NCBI RefSeq assembly: GCF_027887165.1
Contig: NC_077235.1
Coordinates: forward strand, 4,843,378-4,907,377
Source of the DNA: Monodelphis domestica
Taxonomy: Eukaryota; Chordata; Mammalia; Didelphimorphia; Didelphidae
DNA: 64,000 nucleotides
Direction of reading: 5' to 3'
Shown here piece after piece: positions 25,780 through 40,214 of the stretch (positions within the stretch are counted from its first letter, which is position 1; every line of letters begins with the position of its first letter). The notes under the pieces are model-generated. The model did no database searches and had not been told where the DNA came from. It saw nothing but the letters and a program-made list of their open reading frames with translations. Both the position numbers and the translations under genes were made by a program.

Positions 25780-26665
25780 CTTGACCTGAGCCAAGAGGGC
25801 AGAATAGGAGGAAAACAGATAGGCTGTATCCACAATTACTACAATAAAAGTCCAAGAATGCCAAATTGGGTAGTGATCAGGAAATCAGGAGAAACTCTCA
25901 GAGGGCATCTTTCCAAGCCACTCTCACAAATTCAGTCTACAGATGAGTGGCCGGGGCAAGAACTGTGGAGCAGGGTGGACCAGGAGTCTCCAAAGCTTAT
26001 AACTATGCCATCAGCATAAAGACTCCTGGAGCTGAGCACAGGTTCAACCCAAGACCCCTCCAGCACCTCTGGGTCTCCTAAGTGCAAAGCACAGGAACTC
26101 TCTGAGCTGATTACAGCCCAGCCTTGGACCCAAGCCAGTACAGGGTTTCCCAGGGAGCTTGGGAGCATGGATTCAGGGCCCACATGGCTGAGCAGGAATT
26201 ACCCAAAGGACTCAGTCTCTTGTCCAGGAGAGAAGCTCAGGAGGAAGCTATCTCCCAGAAAGAGGGGCCAGGATCACAGACTCAGTCCCTGGAGCTCCTA
26301 AGGGGCCAAGAAGAACTGGGCTCCCAGAGCAGATCCCTGGCAGAATGCCTAAACAACAGTAAAAGAGATAAAAAACTCACACCAGACCCAGAAGAGAAAA
26401 AATATAAGCCAAGTCTCAAAAGGCCCCAAACAACACAAAAGCTCAAACCATAGATTTCCCACAAGGTCGATTAGAATTCCTGGAAGATAGGCAAGAAGAG
26501 GCTTTTTTCAAGTCTTAAAATGCTATTATAAGTGAAATGAGATCACCAGAGGAGAGAATTGGGAAAGAAATGAGAGCTTGGAAGGAGAGACTTAGAAGAA
26601 GAATGAATAGCCTAGTACAAGAGGTCCCAAACCTTACCTGAGTAACAGATGCCTTGAAAATGATA
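25780..26665 (+). mobile_element. L1/HAL1-type 5' segment
   Basis: It begins with an L1-like leader (CAAGAGGGCAGAATAGGAGG) and contains a Gln/Glu/Lys-rich ORF1 N-terminal-like stretch (26124-26453). It ends where a SINE begins. Only the 5' part is present. Confidence 0.5.
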
Positions 26666-26671
26666 AGGACT

Positions 26672-26840
26672 AGGGGCAACTAGGTGACACAGTGGATAGA
26701 GAGCCAAACCTGGAGTCCAGAGGACCTGGGTTCAAATCTAGCCTCAGACACTTCCTAACCGTGTGACTCTGGGCAAGTCACTTAACCTCAATTGCCTAAT
26801 GAGGCTCTTCTGCCTGTAAGACAGAAGGTAAGGGTTGTTT
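26672..26840 (+). mobile_element. Marsupial tRNA-type SINE
   Basis: Plus-strand copy from GGGGCAACTAGGTGACACAG to a GACAGAAGGTAAGGGTT tail; it has an internal deletion. Confidence 0.78.
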
Positions 26841-27244
26841 GTTAGTTTTTTAAAGAAAATTATAAGGAGTAGAGAAAAGTGAATGACTACACAAACACAA
26901 ACACAAAATAATAGGGAGGAATGAGCATGAAGTGTTTGCATTCTAATGCAGAAGAGGCCAATAATATAAACATCTGTCCCTTAAGCACAGTAGTCACTGG
27001 GATCATAGAGGGAGTCCGAGAAGATGGAGGGCCCAGGAATGATTTTTGTTGTGTCTTGATGATATTAAGAGAAGAGAGGAAAGAAAAGGAGAGAAAGAGG
27101 GAAAGGATGCAATTGGGAAGAAAAGGAGCCAAATGGGAATTTGTTTTTCTTTTTATTTTCCAGTTGTAGGAGGAGGCAGGTGGCAGAAAAAATGCTTTCT
27201 AATGGAAAAAATTAATTAAGAAAGACCCTCCCATGATCCATCTG

Positions 27245-28620
27245 TCTCTTCCTTCACCTTTTCCTGGCTAGGCTCCTTGAGAAAGCCATCTGTAATCAGT
27301 GCCTCTCCTTCCAGTCTTCTAAACCCTCTACAGTCTGACTTCTGACCTCATCACTCAATTTGAAGCTACTCTCTCCAAAGTTGCCGCCCAGGATCTCTTA
27401 GTGGTCCAATCCAATGGCCTTTGCTCGGTCATCGGCCTTGACCTCGGACACTGTTGATCATCCTCTTGGATCGGAGTTTTGGTGAGCCTGCTCTCTCTCA
27501 GACTCCTTTCCTGAATCTTCTTCCAGGTCCTGCCCAATAACAATAGGCGTCCTTTAAGGCTCTTTCCTGAGTCCTCTTTTCTTTTTCTATACTGTCTCAC
27601 TCAGTGATGAGCAGTCAATTAGCGTAACCACACAGCCAATTCTTAGACCTATTTATCCAGCCCTAACCTCTATCTCTCCCACCTCCAACACTCTTTGGCT
27701 ATCTAAACTAGACGTCCCGTACGTATCTTTCTTAACCCTCACTTTCTGTCTTAGAATCAAAACTGTGTCTTGGTTCAAAGGCAGAAAGGCAGTGAGGGTG
27801 AGGCAATGCTGGGTTAAGTGACTTGCCCAGGGTCACAGAGCTTGGAAGTATCTGAAGTTGGATTTGAATCCAGGACGTCCCATCTCCAGGCCTGGCCTTC
27901 CATCCTCTGAGCCACCCAGCTACCCCTCTGTAGACATCTTAACCTCAATATGTCCAAATCAGAACTCCCTCTGTCTCCCCCAAACCATTTCCCTGTCAAA
28001 GGCAACATTGTCCCCCTTAGCTTCTCACTGTCTCTTACCTGCCCCCCATTACCCATAACTAATCTGTTGCCAAGTCCTCTGAATTCAGGCTTCTGCCCTG
28101 TGGCCCTGCCATCATCCTGGTCCAGCGCCCATAGCCTCACTCCTCATCTATTACAATAGAAGGGCCTCAAGCCTCTTCCCACAGTGATCACCCTAAAGTG
28201 TTTCCTCCCTCACTTGCCCCAGGGAATCGAGGGACTCCCCATTCCCTCCAGGACCAAGCAGAAAGTCCTGTCTGGGTTCTAATGCCTTTCCTCCGTTTTC
28301 AAGCTGCTTCTACCTGGCTCCCCTCCTACACTGTGCCACCCAGCTACGCTGGCCTTCTTGCTAGTCCTCAGCTTGGACACTCTATTTCTTTGTGGTGGTG
28401 CCTCCCATCCTGCTGCCTCTGGACTTCCGGGCCTTCCTTCGAGGCTCAGTTTGACTGCCACCTACTCCAGGAAGCCTTTCCAGGTGTTCTTGGCTGGAAG
28501 TGTCTTTGATGCACGTCTTATAGACACGTCTCCCCCATGAGCTCCCGAAGGGAAAGACCCATTTTCCATCTTCCTTTGGCCCCCCAGTATGGAGTGCAAT
28601 GCTCATTGCTTGATGCCTTT
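27245..28620 (+). mobile_element. L2 LINE, long fragment
   Basis: Plus-strand L2 reverse transcriptase remnants (a GACACTGTTGATCATCCT block near 27450) are followed by the typical L2 3' half: AACCTCAATATGTCCAAATC near 27940, TCCAGGAAGCCTTTCC near 28468. A minus-strand SINE splits it at 27732-27927. Confidence 0.75.
27732..27927 (-). mobile_element. Marsupial tRNA-type SINE within L2
   Basis: Minus-strand copy from TTAACCCTCACTTTCTGTCT to CCACCCAGCTACCCC; L2 sequence continues on both sides. Confidence 0.82.
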
Positions 28621-29469
28621 TCCTTTAGAGGTTAAACCAAAGAGTTGTTGGTGCTGTTCTTCCTGCTCAAAAGATAGGAAGCCGCAGGAGCTGGTTGAGT
28701 TGGGGAAGGGGCTCATGTGGCCAGTCCTATCCTTAAGGAAAATCATTCTGGCAGCAGTGCAGGGGGGGGGGGAGGCCTGAGGCAAAGAGACCAATGGGAA
28801 GGAGGCTGGGGCAGTACTGGCCAAGAGAACAGGGATGCTGGAGGAGAAAGGGCGCCACATTTGAGGGATGTTGTGGGGGAAGAAAGGCAAGATTTAGCGA
28901 TGGGCTGGCCAGTAGGGTGAGGGAGAGGGACGAGTCCAGGAAAGTGCTGGAGTGGCCACTGGGAGACTGGTGCTGCCTTTAGCAGAACCAACGATTTTGG
29001 AGACAAAGACCCCAGAGATCTGTTTTGGTTGTGTTGGATTTGAAAATGGCTCTGGGAAAGTCAGAACTGGTGATGGGGGCAGGAGGCAAATGAACAACAC
29101 TCAGGTCCTTTTCAGTTCGAGACCCAAGCTCCTATGGGTGCTTATGGTAAACTCCCCGGGGGCAGGGCTGCCTTGGATTTGTCTTTATTCAACCTTCCAC
29201 TTTGGCTTTTCTGGCCAGGACCTATGACTTCATGAGTATGATGCTTTGGGGGTTAGTGAGAGGAAAGTGAGTAGGCAAGCAGCTGCACAGCTGGCATTAT
29301 GGGGGAGAACTGGGACTCCAACTCAGATCCTTCTGCCTCAGAGGTCAGATCAATAACCACCAGCCCACACTGCTTCTCACCTAAGAACAGCAGCTTCAGT
29401 GGCAGGTTCCGTAGCCCCGTTCTAACATTCCCTACCTGTGTCACAGTCCACCTGTGGGGCTCTGGGCTA

Positions 29470-29715
29470 CAGAGCGTCTTTAAAGACCGGCAAAAGACGG
29501 TGCCTAATTTCAAGGAGCTCCCAGGCTGGGGGGATAACATGCAAATCACTATTTACAAACAAGATGGATACAAGACAAATGGGAGGTAACGAGTGGAGGG
29601 AAGGGAGACTGGGCAGGACTTTCCATAGGCAATGGCATTCTACTGAGACTTGGAGGAGGCCAGGGAGGAAAGTCAAGAGGTGCAAGTGAAGAGGAAAAGC
29701 ATTCCAGGCATGGTG
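29470..29715 (+). repeat. Medium-reiterated repeat, related copy
   Basis: AAGGAGCTCCCAGGCTGG, GGATAACATGCAAATCAC, then AGCATTCCAGGCATGGTGGA. It appears to be the same family, also unassigned. Confidence 0.45.
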
Positions 29716-29724
29716 GACAGCTGA

Positions 29725-29860
29725 CTGGAGATGACCTTGGGCAAGTCATTTGATTCTCCTGTTCTCAGTTTCCTCACTTGTAAAATGATATACTTGACCC
29801 TCTTCCAGTTTGGGATCTATGGCTGGGAATTGAATGATGACTTAGCAGCGTTTTGGTCTT
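29725..29860 (+). mobile_element. MIR-like element
   Basis: ACCTTGGGCAAGTCATTTGA and CAGTTTCCTCACTTGTAAAA. Confidence 0.5.
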
Positions 29861-30504
29861 GGGACAAACTCATGCCCTTTCAGGGTTTAGGACTATTTCC
29901 CATCTCTCCTTCTTTAACATGGGGGCAATAAGACCTCTAGCCTGCTCCCAGGGCAACTGTGTGGAAAGTACTTTGGCAGCTGTAATGTGGGACAATGGTG
30001 GGAGTTATAATTTTATGGCTCAAAGCTTGAGGAGGGAAGGACTTGGCCAAGGTGATGGACATAGTGAAGGACAGAAATGCCACCTGAGCCCTCGCTCTAG
30101 GAACCTCAGACCCAGTGTTCCCTCCCCTCCAGGGGGCTAGCAGAGGATGGGAAGAAAGGAGGAAGGAAATCTGAGGCCAAAGGCCACTGACAACTTATTC
30201 CCTTCCACTATCCTTTAAGGACAGCAGCTTGTAGGAAAGGGGACAGGAAAACTGGGGGATGGGGCCTAAGAATCGGACTTGGTGGCAATTCAAATACTAT
30301 AAGCCCGGAGGAGTCTGCAGTCTTTCCACATAGGCTCAAGAACAACCCTCTCATTTGACAGAAAGGGGAACTGAGGCTCAGAGATTAAGTGTCAGCTCCA
30401 AAATCAGGAATTGAATTCAGTTCCTCTGACCACAAAGCCATGGTACCACACCAACTCAGTCAATGTATGTGACAATTATAGGCAATGAGGTTCATAGACA
30501 GCTG

Positions 30505-30715
30505 AAACTTGGGTCATAAAGACCTGAGTTCAAATCTAACCTTAGATACTTACTATATATGGGACTCTAGGGAGGTTGCTTCATCTTGATCTGCTTCAGT
30601 TTCTTCATCTGTAAAATGGGGATAATTATAACACCTGCCTCCCAGGGGGTTTCTGAGAATCAAATTCATGAAGTTTCTGTGAAGTGTTATGTGAATGCTA
30701 CCTATTAACCAAAAA
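30505..30715 (+). mobile_element. MIR/CORE-SINE-like element
   Basis: CAGTTTCTTCATCTGTAAAA and ATGGGGATAATTATAACACC, same order as the copy at 39190. Confidence 0.68.
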
Positions 30716-30824
30716 GCACAGGCCAGAAATCATCTAGCTAATGTGATTAGCAGAGCCCCAGAAAAGAAATCTGGCATGACCCAGTGAGTCTCTAGGTGGA
30801 CTGGGTGCAGACTCCCTAGAATTC

Positions 30825-31045
30825 AGTCAGCTAGCATTTGTTTAACACATACTGTGTGTGCCAGGCACTGTGCTAAGTGCTTTACAAATCTCAGCTCATT
30901 TGATCAGCTTCTGGAGACTAGGTGGCATATTATTACCCTATCTTAAAGCTGAGGAAACTCAAGCAGAGGGCAACCTGGCCCCAGCTCTAACATCTAGTGA
31001 GTGTCTAACGCTGGATTTGATAACTGTCTTTCAATTCAGCTGACT
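30825..31045 (-). mobile_element. MIR element
   Basis: GTGCCAGGCACTGTGCTAAG and AAGCTGAGGAAACTCAAGC follow the antisense MIR order. Confidence 0.65.
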
Positions 31046-31714
31046 CCCCTTGTAATCTGGAGCGCATCTGGTGCATTTCAGCCCACAACTCTGAGAAGAC
31101 AGATGCCCAGAGGCTTCGCCAGACAGGTGACACCAAAGAGGGAAAGAACCCCTGTTGTGTAGTATCTTAGCTGTAGGGAGAGACAGCGGCAGTCTCCTCC
31201 TTTGGCTTTCAAGTCCTTTCGGCTAGATTCATGGCACCTCTGCAAACAGACTTTGCAGCCTTGGAGAGGTGCACTCCATCTCTGGCCAGGAACCTGTCAA
31301 CCTTCTCCTGTAAACCATGAAGACCATGAGGCATGGGGATGGCTGAATCGAGGCATGCTACAGGGAAGATGGCTACGGGCAGGATCCTGGGGAAAGACCC
31401 CTCATCTGCCTTGTCCCAGCTGGAGTTTTACCCAGGGGGGCTTGGACAAGCTAGGTGTGGAGGGAGGGAACCTAAACATTTCAGTGTCCCTGACTACATG
31501 TCCTCATCTCAAGGCTCCCCTTCTGAGAGAAGCTGCTGAGGAGAGGCCAGCGTGACGGCCAGACCATCTTCTGCTGCACTGCCTGACCTGGGCCAAGGCA
31601 GTCTTTGTGTCTTTATTGGATGAAGACTGCAGCTGTCTCCTGGGTTCCACTTTCCCCCATTCCCCCCCACCTCCACCCACCTAGGCAGCCCCCTTTTATC
31701 AAACATACTGCAGA

Positions 31715-34620
<2,906 letters not shown>

Positions 34621-35028
34621 CTTTGAAGGTCACTTTGGGGCTTGGCAAAGGCCCAGGTTCACGGCCAGGTGCCTGAGGGTCCAGCTCTGCTTCTTCTTCC
34701 TCTTCTTCCTCTTCTTCTTCCTCTTCTCCTCCTTCTGCTGTTTCTGCTGCTGCTGCTGCTGCTTCTGCTTCAGCTGCTGCTTCTGCTGCTGCCGCTGCTG
34801 CTGCCGCCGCTGCTGCCGCCGCAGCCGCTTCTGCTGCTGCTGCTGCTGCCGCTGCTGCTGCTGCTACTGCTACTGCTGCTGCCCCTGCTGCTGCTCCGAC
34901 TGCTACTCCTGATCCTGCAGCTCCTACTCCTGCTCCTGCTGCTGTTCCTGCTGCTGCTGCTGCTGCTCCTGCTTCTCCTCCTGCTTCTCCTGCCCCCTCT
35001 TTAGGAGGAGACTCCTCATCCTGGAAGT
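34621..35028 (-). CDS. Copy 1 upstream exon: Ala/Glu-rich tract
   Basis: On the minus strand a strong acceptor (TCTTGCTCTTACAG, ending at 35029) and donor (CAAAG|GTAAAT, exon end 34621) bound a 408 nt segment with one frame open throughout. It reads DFQDEESPPKEGAGEAGG, then about 65 residues mostly Ala written in GCA/GCG with scattered Glu and Gly, then about 12 Glu, then ELDPQAPGREPGPLPSPKVTFK. It enters after one codon base and leaves after one, so it splices in frame to the zipper exon at 32698 to give [15 protein letters not shown]. The corresponding hnRNP C junction is a basic segment RVSG-NTSRRGKSGF. It has no ATG, so a further 5' exon is needed. The opposite strand shows a Leu-rich open frame that is only the shadow of CAG/CTG repeats. 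Confidence 0.6.
34685..34990 (-). repeat. GCA/GAA trinucleotide tract of copy 1
   Basis: CAG/CTG-type triplets with interruptions code Ala with Glu on the minus strand; the longest pure run is about seven units. Confidence 0.85.
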
Positions 35029-35266
35029 CTGTAAGAGCAAGAGTAGATGATGAACCCAGCGGCTGCTAGTGGCCTCTTCTACCTTCTTCCCCACAGTCCA
35101 GCCTTCTCTTCCCTGTGGAAACCCACTTAGCATCCCATCTGTGCTCCTTAGAATGCTTTGAAAAGGAGCACGAGCTCATCCATGTCCAGGTACCCTAAGG
35201 GCCTGTTCCTCCACAGAGCGGCCATTCAGCTTCTGGAAGATAGCTTTCCCACAACATTTCCCGTAG

Positions 35267-35470
35267 AGGGCAGCTAGGTGGCTCCATGGGTAAGAGTGCT
35301 GGGTCTGGAGTCAGGAAGGTACAAATCCAGCTTCAGACACTTCCTAGCTTGGTGAGCCTGGGCCAGTCACCTCATCCTGCCTGCCTTCATTTTCTCATCA
35401 GTAAAATGAAGGAAATGGCAAAGCCCTCTCCTATATTTGCCAAATGAGGCCACAAAAAGCCGCGCACAAC
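35267..35470 (+). mobile_element. Longer marsupial SINE subtype
   Basis: GGGCAGCTAGGTGGCTCCAT head, TTTTCTCATCAGTAAAATGA middle. It lies just upstream of the copy 1 Ala/Glu exon. Confidence 0.75.
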
Positions 35471-36199
35471 TGAATAGCAAACATTTCCTCAAAGTCTTTT
35501 CTCCTGTTCACCATCTCCAGTGGATTGATTCATGCCCATGCCCTCCCCCTGCCCTCCTCAGCCCCTTCCTCTGGTGCCCATTATCCAGCTCTCTCCCCAC
35601 TCCTGCATCCACCAGCCCTTTAACTGGGCATAATTAGTGAGTCAGAAGGAGGCAAAGATAGGAGAAAGCAGGAAGACACTTTGGAGAGTGTTATGACCTG
35701 CCAATTCCATATGGCCATGATTCTTTCAGATTCCTCAGAGCTTGGGTAGAACAGGGATTCCAGAGCTGGGGCCCATCAACCAAGATCAGGGATTCTTCAG
35801 ACTGATTTCAGGATCCAAGAACTTGGATGAGCCAAATGACATCTTCATTGCTTTTCATTTACCTCTAACTGCAATTTGTCATTTCATTGCTTTCTAGAAA
35901 GCATCACCCTGAGAAGAGGTTCAGGTGTTTCCCTGATGGCCCAGGATCCCTTGGCCAAAACAGTTTAAGAACAGCATTCAGCAGAACACAGGTGAGGCCA
36001 AGGGAACAGAATTTAGATCGACCCCTGGAGGGACGGATCATCCAGCCTGGTGCAAAGACCCATTTCTGCCATATATCACTACTCAAAGAACTAGGCAGTT
36101 AAACTTTGGAGTGACCTCCCTTCCCCCCTCCCCTCATCTATAATTCCAGGCCCAGAATTTCTTTGAAGCCAAAAAGCAGCGTAGGCTTTCCCTTTTCAA

Positions 36200-37030
36200 A
36201 GCATGCTTCCCTCCATGACAACTGGAAAACGAATGCTAGCAGTCATTTATACTTTAGTTTGGAGTTATGGTTGTTCATCACTTCAATCAGAGTTCCCAAA
36301 TGTTTCAAAGTTGTTTTTCTTTATAGTGTTGTTCAAATTGTTCTCTAGTTTCTACTCATATTACTCTGTCTCAGTTTCCCTGAAATGATCCATTTAATTA
36401 TTTCTTTATGATATATTGATACTCCATCACATTCATATACCATATTCGTTCACCCAGATACACCACCTGTTAGTTTCCAGTTCTTTGGGACCACAGAAAT
36501 ATTTGTGCTACTATAGAGATTTTTGTACATATGCATCCTCTTCCTCCTCTTTTTATCTCTTTGGGATATAGATCCAGTAGTGGTATTGTTGGGTTTACTC
36601 ATTTCTAAAAAATAACTCCCAAATGTATTTATCAATTAAATTTTTTTGGCTTTCAATTTCATTAATTTCTGATTTTCAGAGTTTCTACTTTGGTGTTAAT
36701 TGGGGAGATTTTTTATTTGTTGCCTTTCTAGTTTTTTCCTTTTTTAACCCTTACATTTCATATTAAAATTGAAACTATGCATTGGTTCCAAGGCAGAAGA
36801 GCAGTAAGGGCTAGGCAACTGAGGTTAAATGATTTGCCCCTGGTCTCACAGCTAGGAAGTCTCTGAGGTCACATTTGAACCCAGGATCTCCCATCTCTAG
36901 GCCTGGCTCTCTATCCACTGAGCCCTTCTAGTTTCTTTTATTTACTTGCCCAAATCATTGATTTATTCTTCCCCTCTTTTGTCTTTTAAAACATTTAGAG
37001 ATATAAAATTTCTCCTAAGGACTGCTCTAG
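36200..37030 (-). mobile_element. L1 LINE fragments
   Basis: The minus strand shows the L1 block around 'DLYPKEIKR' at 36540-36600 and an AT-rich ORF2 block at 36630-36745 like that at 22700-22880. A minus-strand SINE interrupts it at 36741-36925. Confidence 0.6.
36741..36925 (-). mobile_element. Marsupial tRNA-type SINE within L1
   Basis: Minus-strand copy from TTTTTAACCCTTACATTTC to CCACTGAGCCC. Confidence 0.78.
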
Positions 37031-37420
37031 CTGATGTAAAGGACTTCGAATGCCAAACCTAGAGTTTTGTATTTGCTCCTGCAGGTAAAAAAGGAAGCCA
37101 CCGGCATTTATTGGGTGAGAGTGGGGAGTATGTGACATGACCAGACTGGCATTCTGGGAAAATCACTTTAGTGACTGAATGGAGGGGAATAACCTGGCGA
37201 TAGCAATAATTCAGGCAGGAAGTGTTAAAGGCCTGCACCAGGGTGATGGAAGTGTCCGAGAAGAGAAGAGATTCCCCAAAATTAGAATGAACCAAATTGG
37301 ATAGCTGATGGATATGGTGAGTGAGAAAAAGTGAGGAATCGGGGATGTCCCTTAACTGGGGAGCCCGGGAAGATGATGGAGGGGAGGGTCCAAAGAAAGG
37401 GTTTTATTCTATATGCAAAC
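36990..37420 (-). repeat. Medium-reiterated repeat, related copy or 3' part
   Basis: GGCCTGCACCAGGGTGATGG, GACATGACCAGACTGGCATT. This type of sequence usually lies downstream of the family at 1750. Orientation is uncertain. Confidence 0.35.
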
Positions 37421-37602
37421 GCCACAAGAAATATTCCGTTGCAGGCTATTTGGTCATCACTCATTGTAGTACCATTGATAAGTATTTCCAGAAAGGCCAC
37501 TATGAAAAGAATTGCTGCTTATACATCATCATCAGTTCCTGAGGACAGATTGAAAAATTCTGTGAAGAACTTGAAAAGCTCTCCCAATGCAAATCAACAT
37601 CT

Positions 37603-37630
37603 GTGTGTATATATATATATATATATATAT
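37603..37630. repeat. AT microsatellite within RTE
   Basis: About 12 TA units between RTE coding remnants. Confidence 0.85.
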
Positions 37631-38039
37631 TCTGATACTTGGGGATTTTGATGCAAAGGTGGGAAAAGACAAGGATGGGGAAAATATATAGGAAATAAGA
37701 TTCAGGAGAAAGAAATGAGAGAGGGTGAAGACTTGTAGATTAAACAGAGCCTCGTGGACACTTTCTTCAACAATTTAATTGGGAGGTGCTGGATATGCTG
37801 GATGCCAGAGAATGTCACAAAGAATGAAATTGTTGACATTTTAACAGATAAGAAAAGATGTATTATGAGTCTCTGAGGCTACTGTCTGAACAAAGACAGC
37901 CTATCAGTCCATCAGAGCCAAGACCTGTGTTTATAATAAACAAGAAGAAAGAATAGTAAGTAGAAAAAGTTATGGCATATAATTCAAAAGATTTAACCCT
38001 GAATTATTTTAAAGATCTCTTGAAGATTAAAAATGGGGG

Positions 38040-38230
38040 GGGGCAGCTGGGTGGCTTAGTGGATTGGGAGCCAGGCCCAGAGACGGGAGGTCCTGGGTTC
38101 AAATCTGACCACAGACACTTCCCAGCTATGTGATCCTGCAACAGTCACTTGACCCCATTGCCTAGCCCTTGCCACTCTTCTGCCTTAAACCAATACACAG
38201 CATTGATTCCAAGACGGAAGGTGAAGGGTT
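38040..38230 (+). mobile_element. Marsupial tRNA-type SINE within RTE
   Basis: Plus-strand copy from GGGGCAGCTGGGTGGC to CAAGACGGAAGGTGAAGGG. The flanks TTAAAAATGGG and TTAAAAAATGGG are a probable target duplication. Confidence 0.85.
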
Positions 38231-39189
38231 AAAAAATGGGAGATGAACAACAGAATGGTAAGGATGTCAACTATAAAGAATTTCATCCAGGAGTTAAACC
38301 AATCTAAATGAATTGATACTATGGGCATCCAAAAGAGCTCAGAAAGCATCTGAGTCAGCATACATTTGAGTCCCTTGCCAAATGAAGAGAGATGGCTGCC
38401 AAAAGCAATACCAGGTTAGCATATCAACTCATCTGTAGGATCTTATGAATAAGAATGATGGACAATTATAAGAAATATCATCTCATAAAGTAGAGAAAAC
38501 CAGTAGAGGGGAAAGCAGGCCCAAGAAACCTTGGCAAGATAGCCATCTGAATAAAGTCATCCCAAGGGCATTCAAGGAAGGAAGCAGAATGAGGTTGACA
38601 AACAAGAAAAGTAGGAAAGATTCACAAAAATGATCCCATACTGTTTTCTCCATCACGGATGGGGGGGACCATTTCACTTGGACCCTACCATCATGGTCCC
38701 TGAAGTGCTTACGGAGAAAGCAGAGATGGCACCAAAGACAAGAAAGACAGGAAAAGCCGCCGAATTGGTTCAAGGAGATCCGTCCTGAAAGTGAGGGCCC
38801 TCACAAGTGTGACGGCATGGAGTGGCCAATCTGTAAGATATTAAAGGAGGAGTGGCGTCCCAAAGGCACGGAAAACACTCTGACCTTTACTGATTACCAA
38901 CAAAGATAACCAAGAGAGCATCAACAACTAGCGCTTATATGCTTCCTGTCCCATTGGCCAATGGACCACAACTTTTTCCTCTCACAAATAACTAAAAGAT
39001 ATAGGGAGTATAAGATCCCATTGTGTTGGGGCTATTTGGTGATTAAAAACAGGCAGAAAGATGCTATTTTATAGAGCTCTTAAGAAAACAATGTTGTTTT
39101 ACTTTTTTCAATTAACAAATATTTATATAACAAAAACCCTTCTGATTGCATCACTGGAGGGAAGGCTGGAACCTATGAGACATCTATGT

Positions 39190-39410
39190 AGGGCACAATG
39201 GACAGAGTGCTGGACCTAGATCCAGGAGGCCCTTGGCTCAAATCTAGACTTAAAACACTTAGTAAGCTATATGACCCTAGATAAATGACTTAATTGTTCT
39301 GCCTCAGTTTCCTAATCTGCAAAATGGAGATAATAATAGCATCTGCCTCCCAGGGTTGTTGTGAGGAGCAAATGAGCTCATTTTTGTACTTTGTAAACCT
39401 CAAAGCATTA
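39190..39410 (+). mobile_element. MIR/CORE-SINE-like element
   Basis: CCTCAGTTTCCTAATCTGCA, AAATGGAGATAATAATAGCA and GGGTTGTTGTGAGGAGCAAA are the classic CORE-SINE order. Confidence 0.7.
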
Positions 39411-40214
39411 TTATACACCTATATCCAAATGAATTGTCTCCTTCAAATATAGGCTCCTTGAGCACAAGGACAGTCACCTTCATAAATGGTTAGTGATCAA
39501 TGTGACGGGGGAGACAGAGACACACAGAGATCTCACTGAGTGCCAAAAATGGAAGGCTAACCAGAGGCCAAAGCTTTGTCCACTTCACTAAACTGAGGAA
39601 CCAGAATTTTCACCCCTTCATCCCTATATATGCGAACATGATTCCTTTGTGTTTTGTTTTAACCCAACAGCCCTCCCAGCTGTTATAGTAACAGACAAGT
39701 GGTGGGTAGATTCACCCATGCCTGCTTTTGGGCAGGAGGGCCCAGCAGTCCCCTCCTGACCTTGGCTTGTCCCACGCTCCTAACCAGGGTATCCAAGGGC
39801 ACAAGTAGCTCCTCAGAGCTGTGGCTACTGCTCGGAAAGTGGGGGAGAAGATGTAGGGCTAGATCCTTGAGATGAAAGGCGGGCTGGTGAGATGGGAGGG
39901 CATTTAATGGTACCACTTGGCTGGAGGGCAATGCTTCAGTTAAGACATGGTCCCTGCAGGCTGGCTCCCTGAGGCCAAGAGCCCAGGTCCCTGCCCTGCT
40001 TAGGGCTTTAGCGGCAGGGTGACTAGGTGTGGGGGGGAGGGTGAGTCTTTCCAAGATGCCGAGGCCACTGCCCAGACCATGTGGTCTTACCTGGCACCAG
40101 GGGGTTTTTGCTGCTCTACTGTGCTGGGTCCTCAAGGGTGGAAACTCCCACCCATTTCAAGATTCCACTCTCCTCCTACCAGAGATGCTTTTAAAAGAAA
40201 CCAACCCAGCCACA

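Larger units (their letters stand above)
28621..31700. other. No gene recognised outside listed repeats
   Basis: Contains MIR-type SINEs; short open frames only, no convincing splice pairs. Confidence 0.4.
37530..38930 (+). mobile_element. RTE-class LINE, decayed
   Basis: Plus-strand translation gives an RTE endonuclease-like piece (GDFDAKVGKDKDGENI near 37650, then TFFNNLIGR and KNEIVDI). Later comes VPEVLTEKAEMA...RKTGKAA (38698-38760), the segment before the RTE reverse transcriptase. A TA microsatellite (37603-37630) and a SINE interrupt it. RTE is the family thought to mobilise the SINEs found here. Confidence 0.68.

Noticed and set aside
34642-35004. Plus-strand poly-Leu frame
   Set aside because: Shadow of the minus-strand Ala/Glu exon, which has splice sites and a homologous neighbour exon.
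39683-40135. 150-codon minus-strand frame
   Set aside because: Starts at TTG, has no recognisable domain, lies downstream of the copy 2 relic and is crossed by a splice donor.
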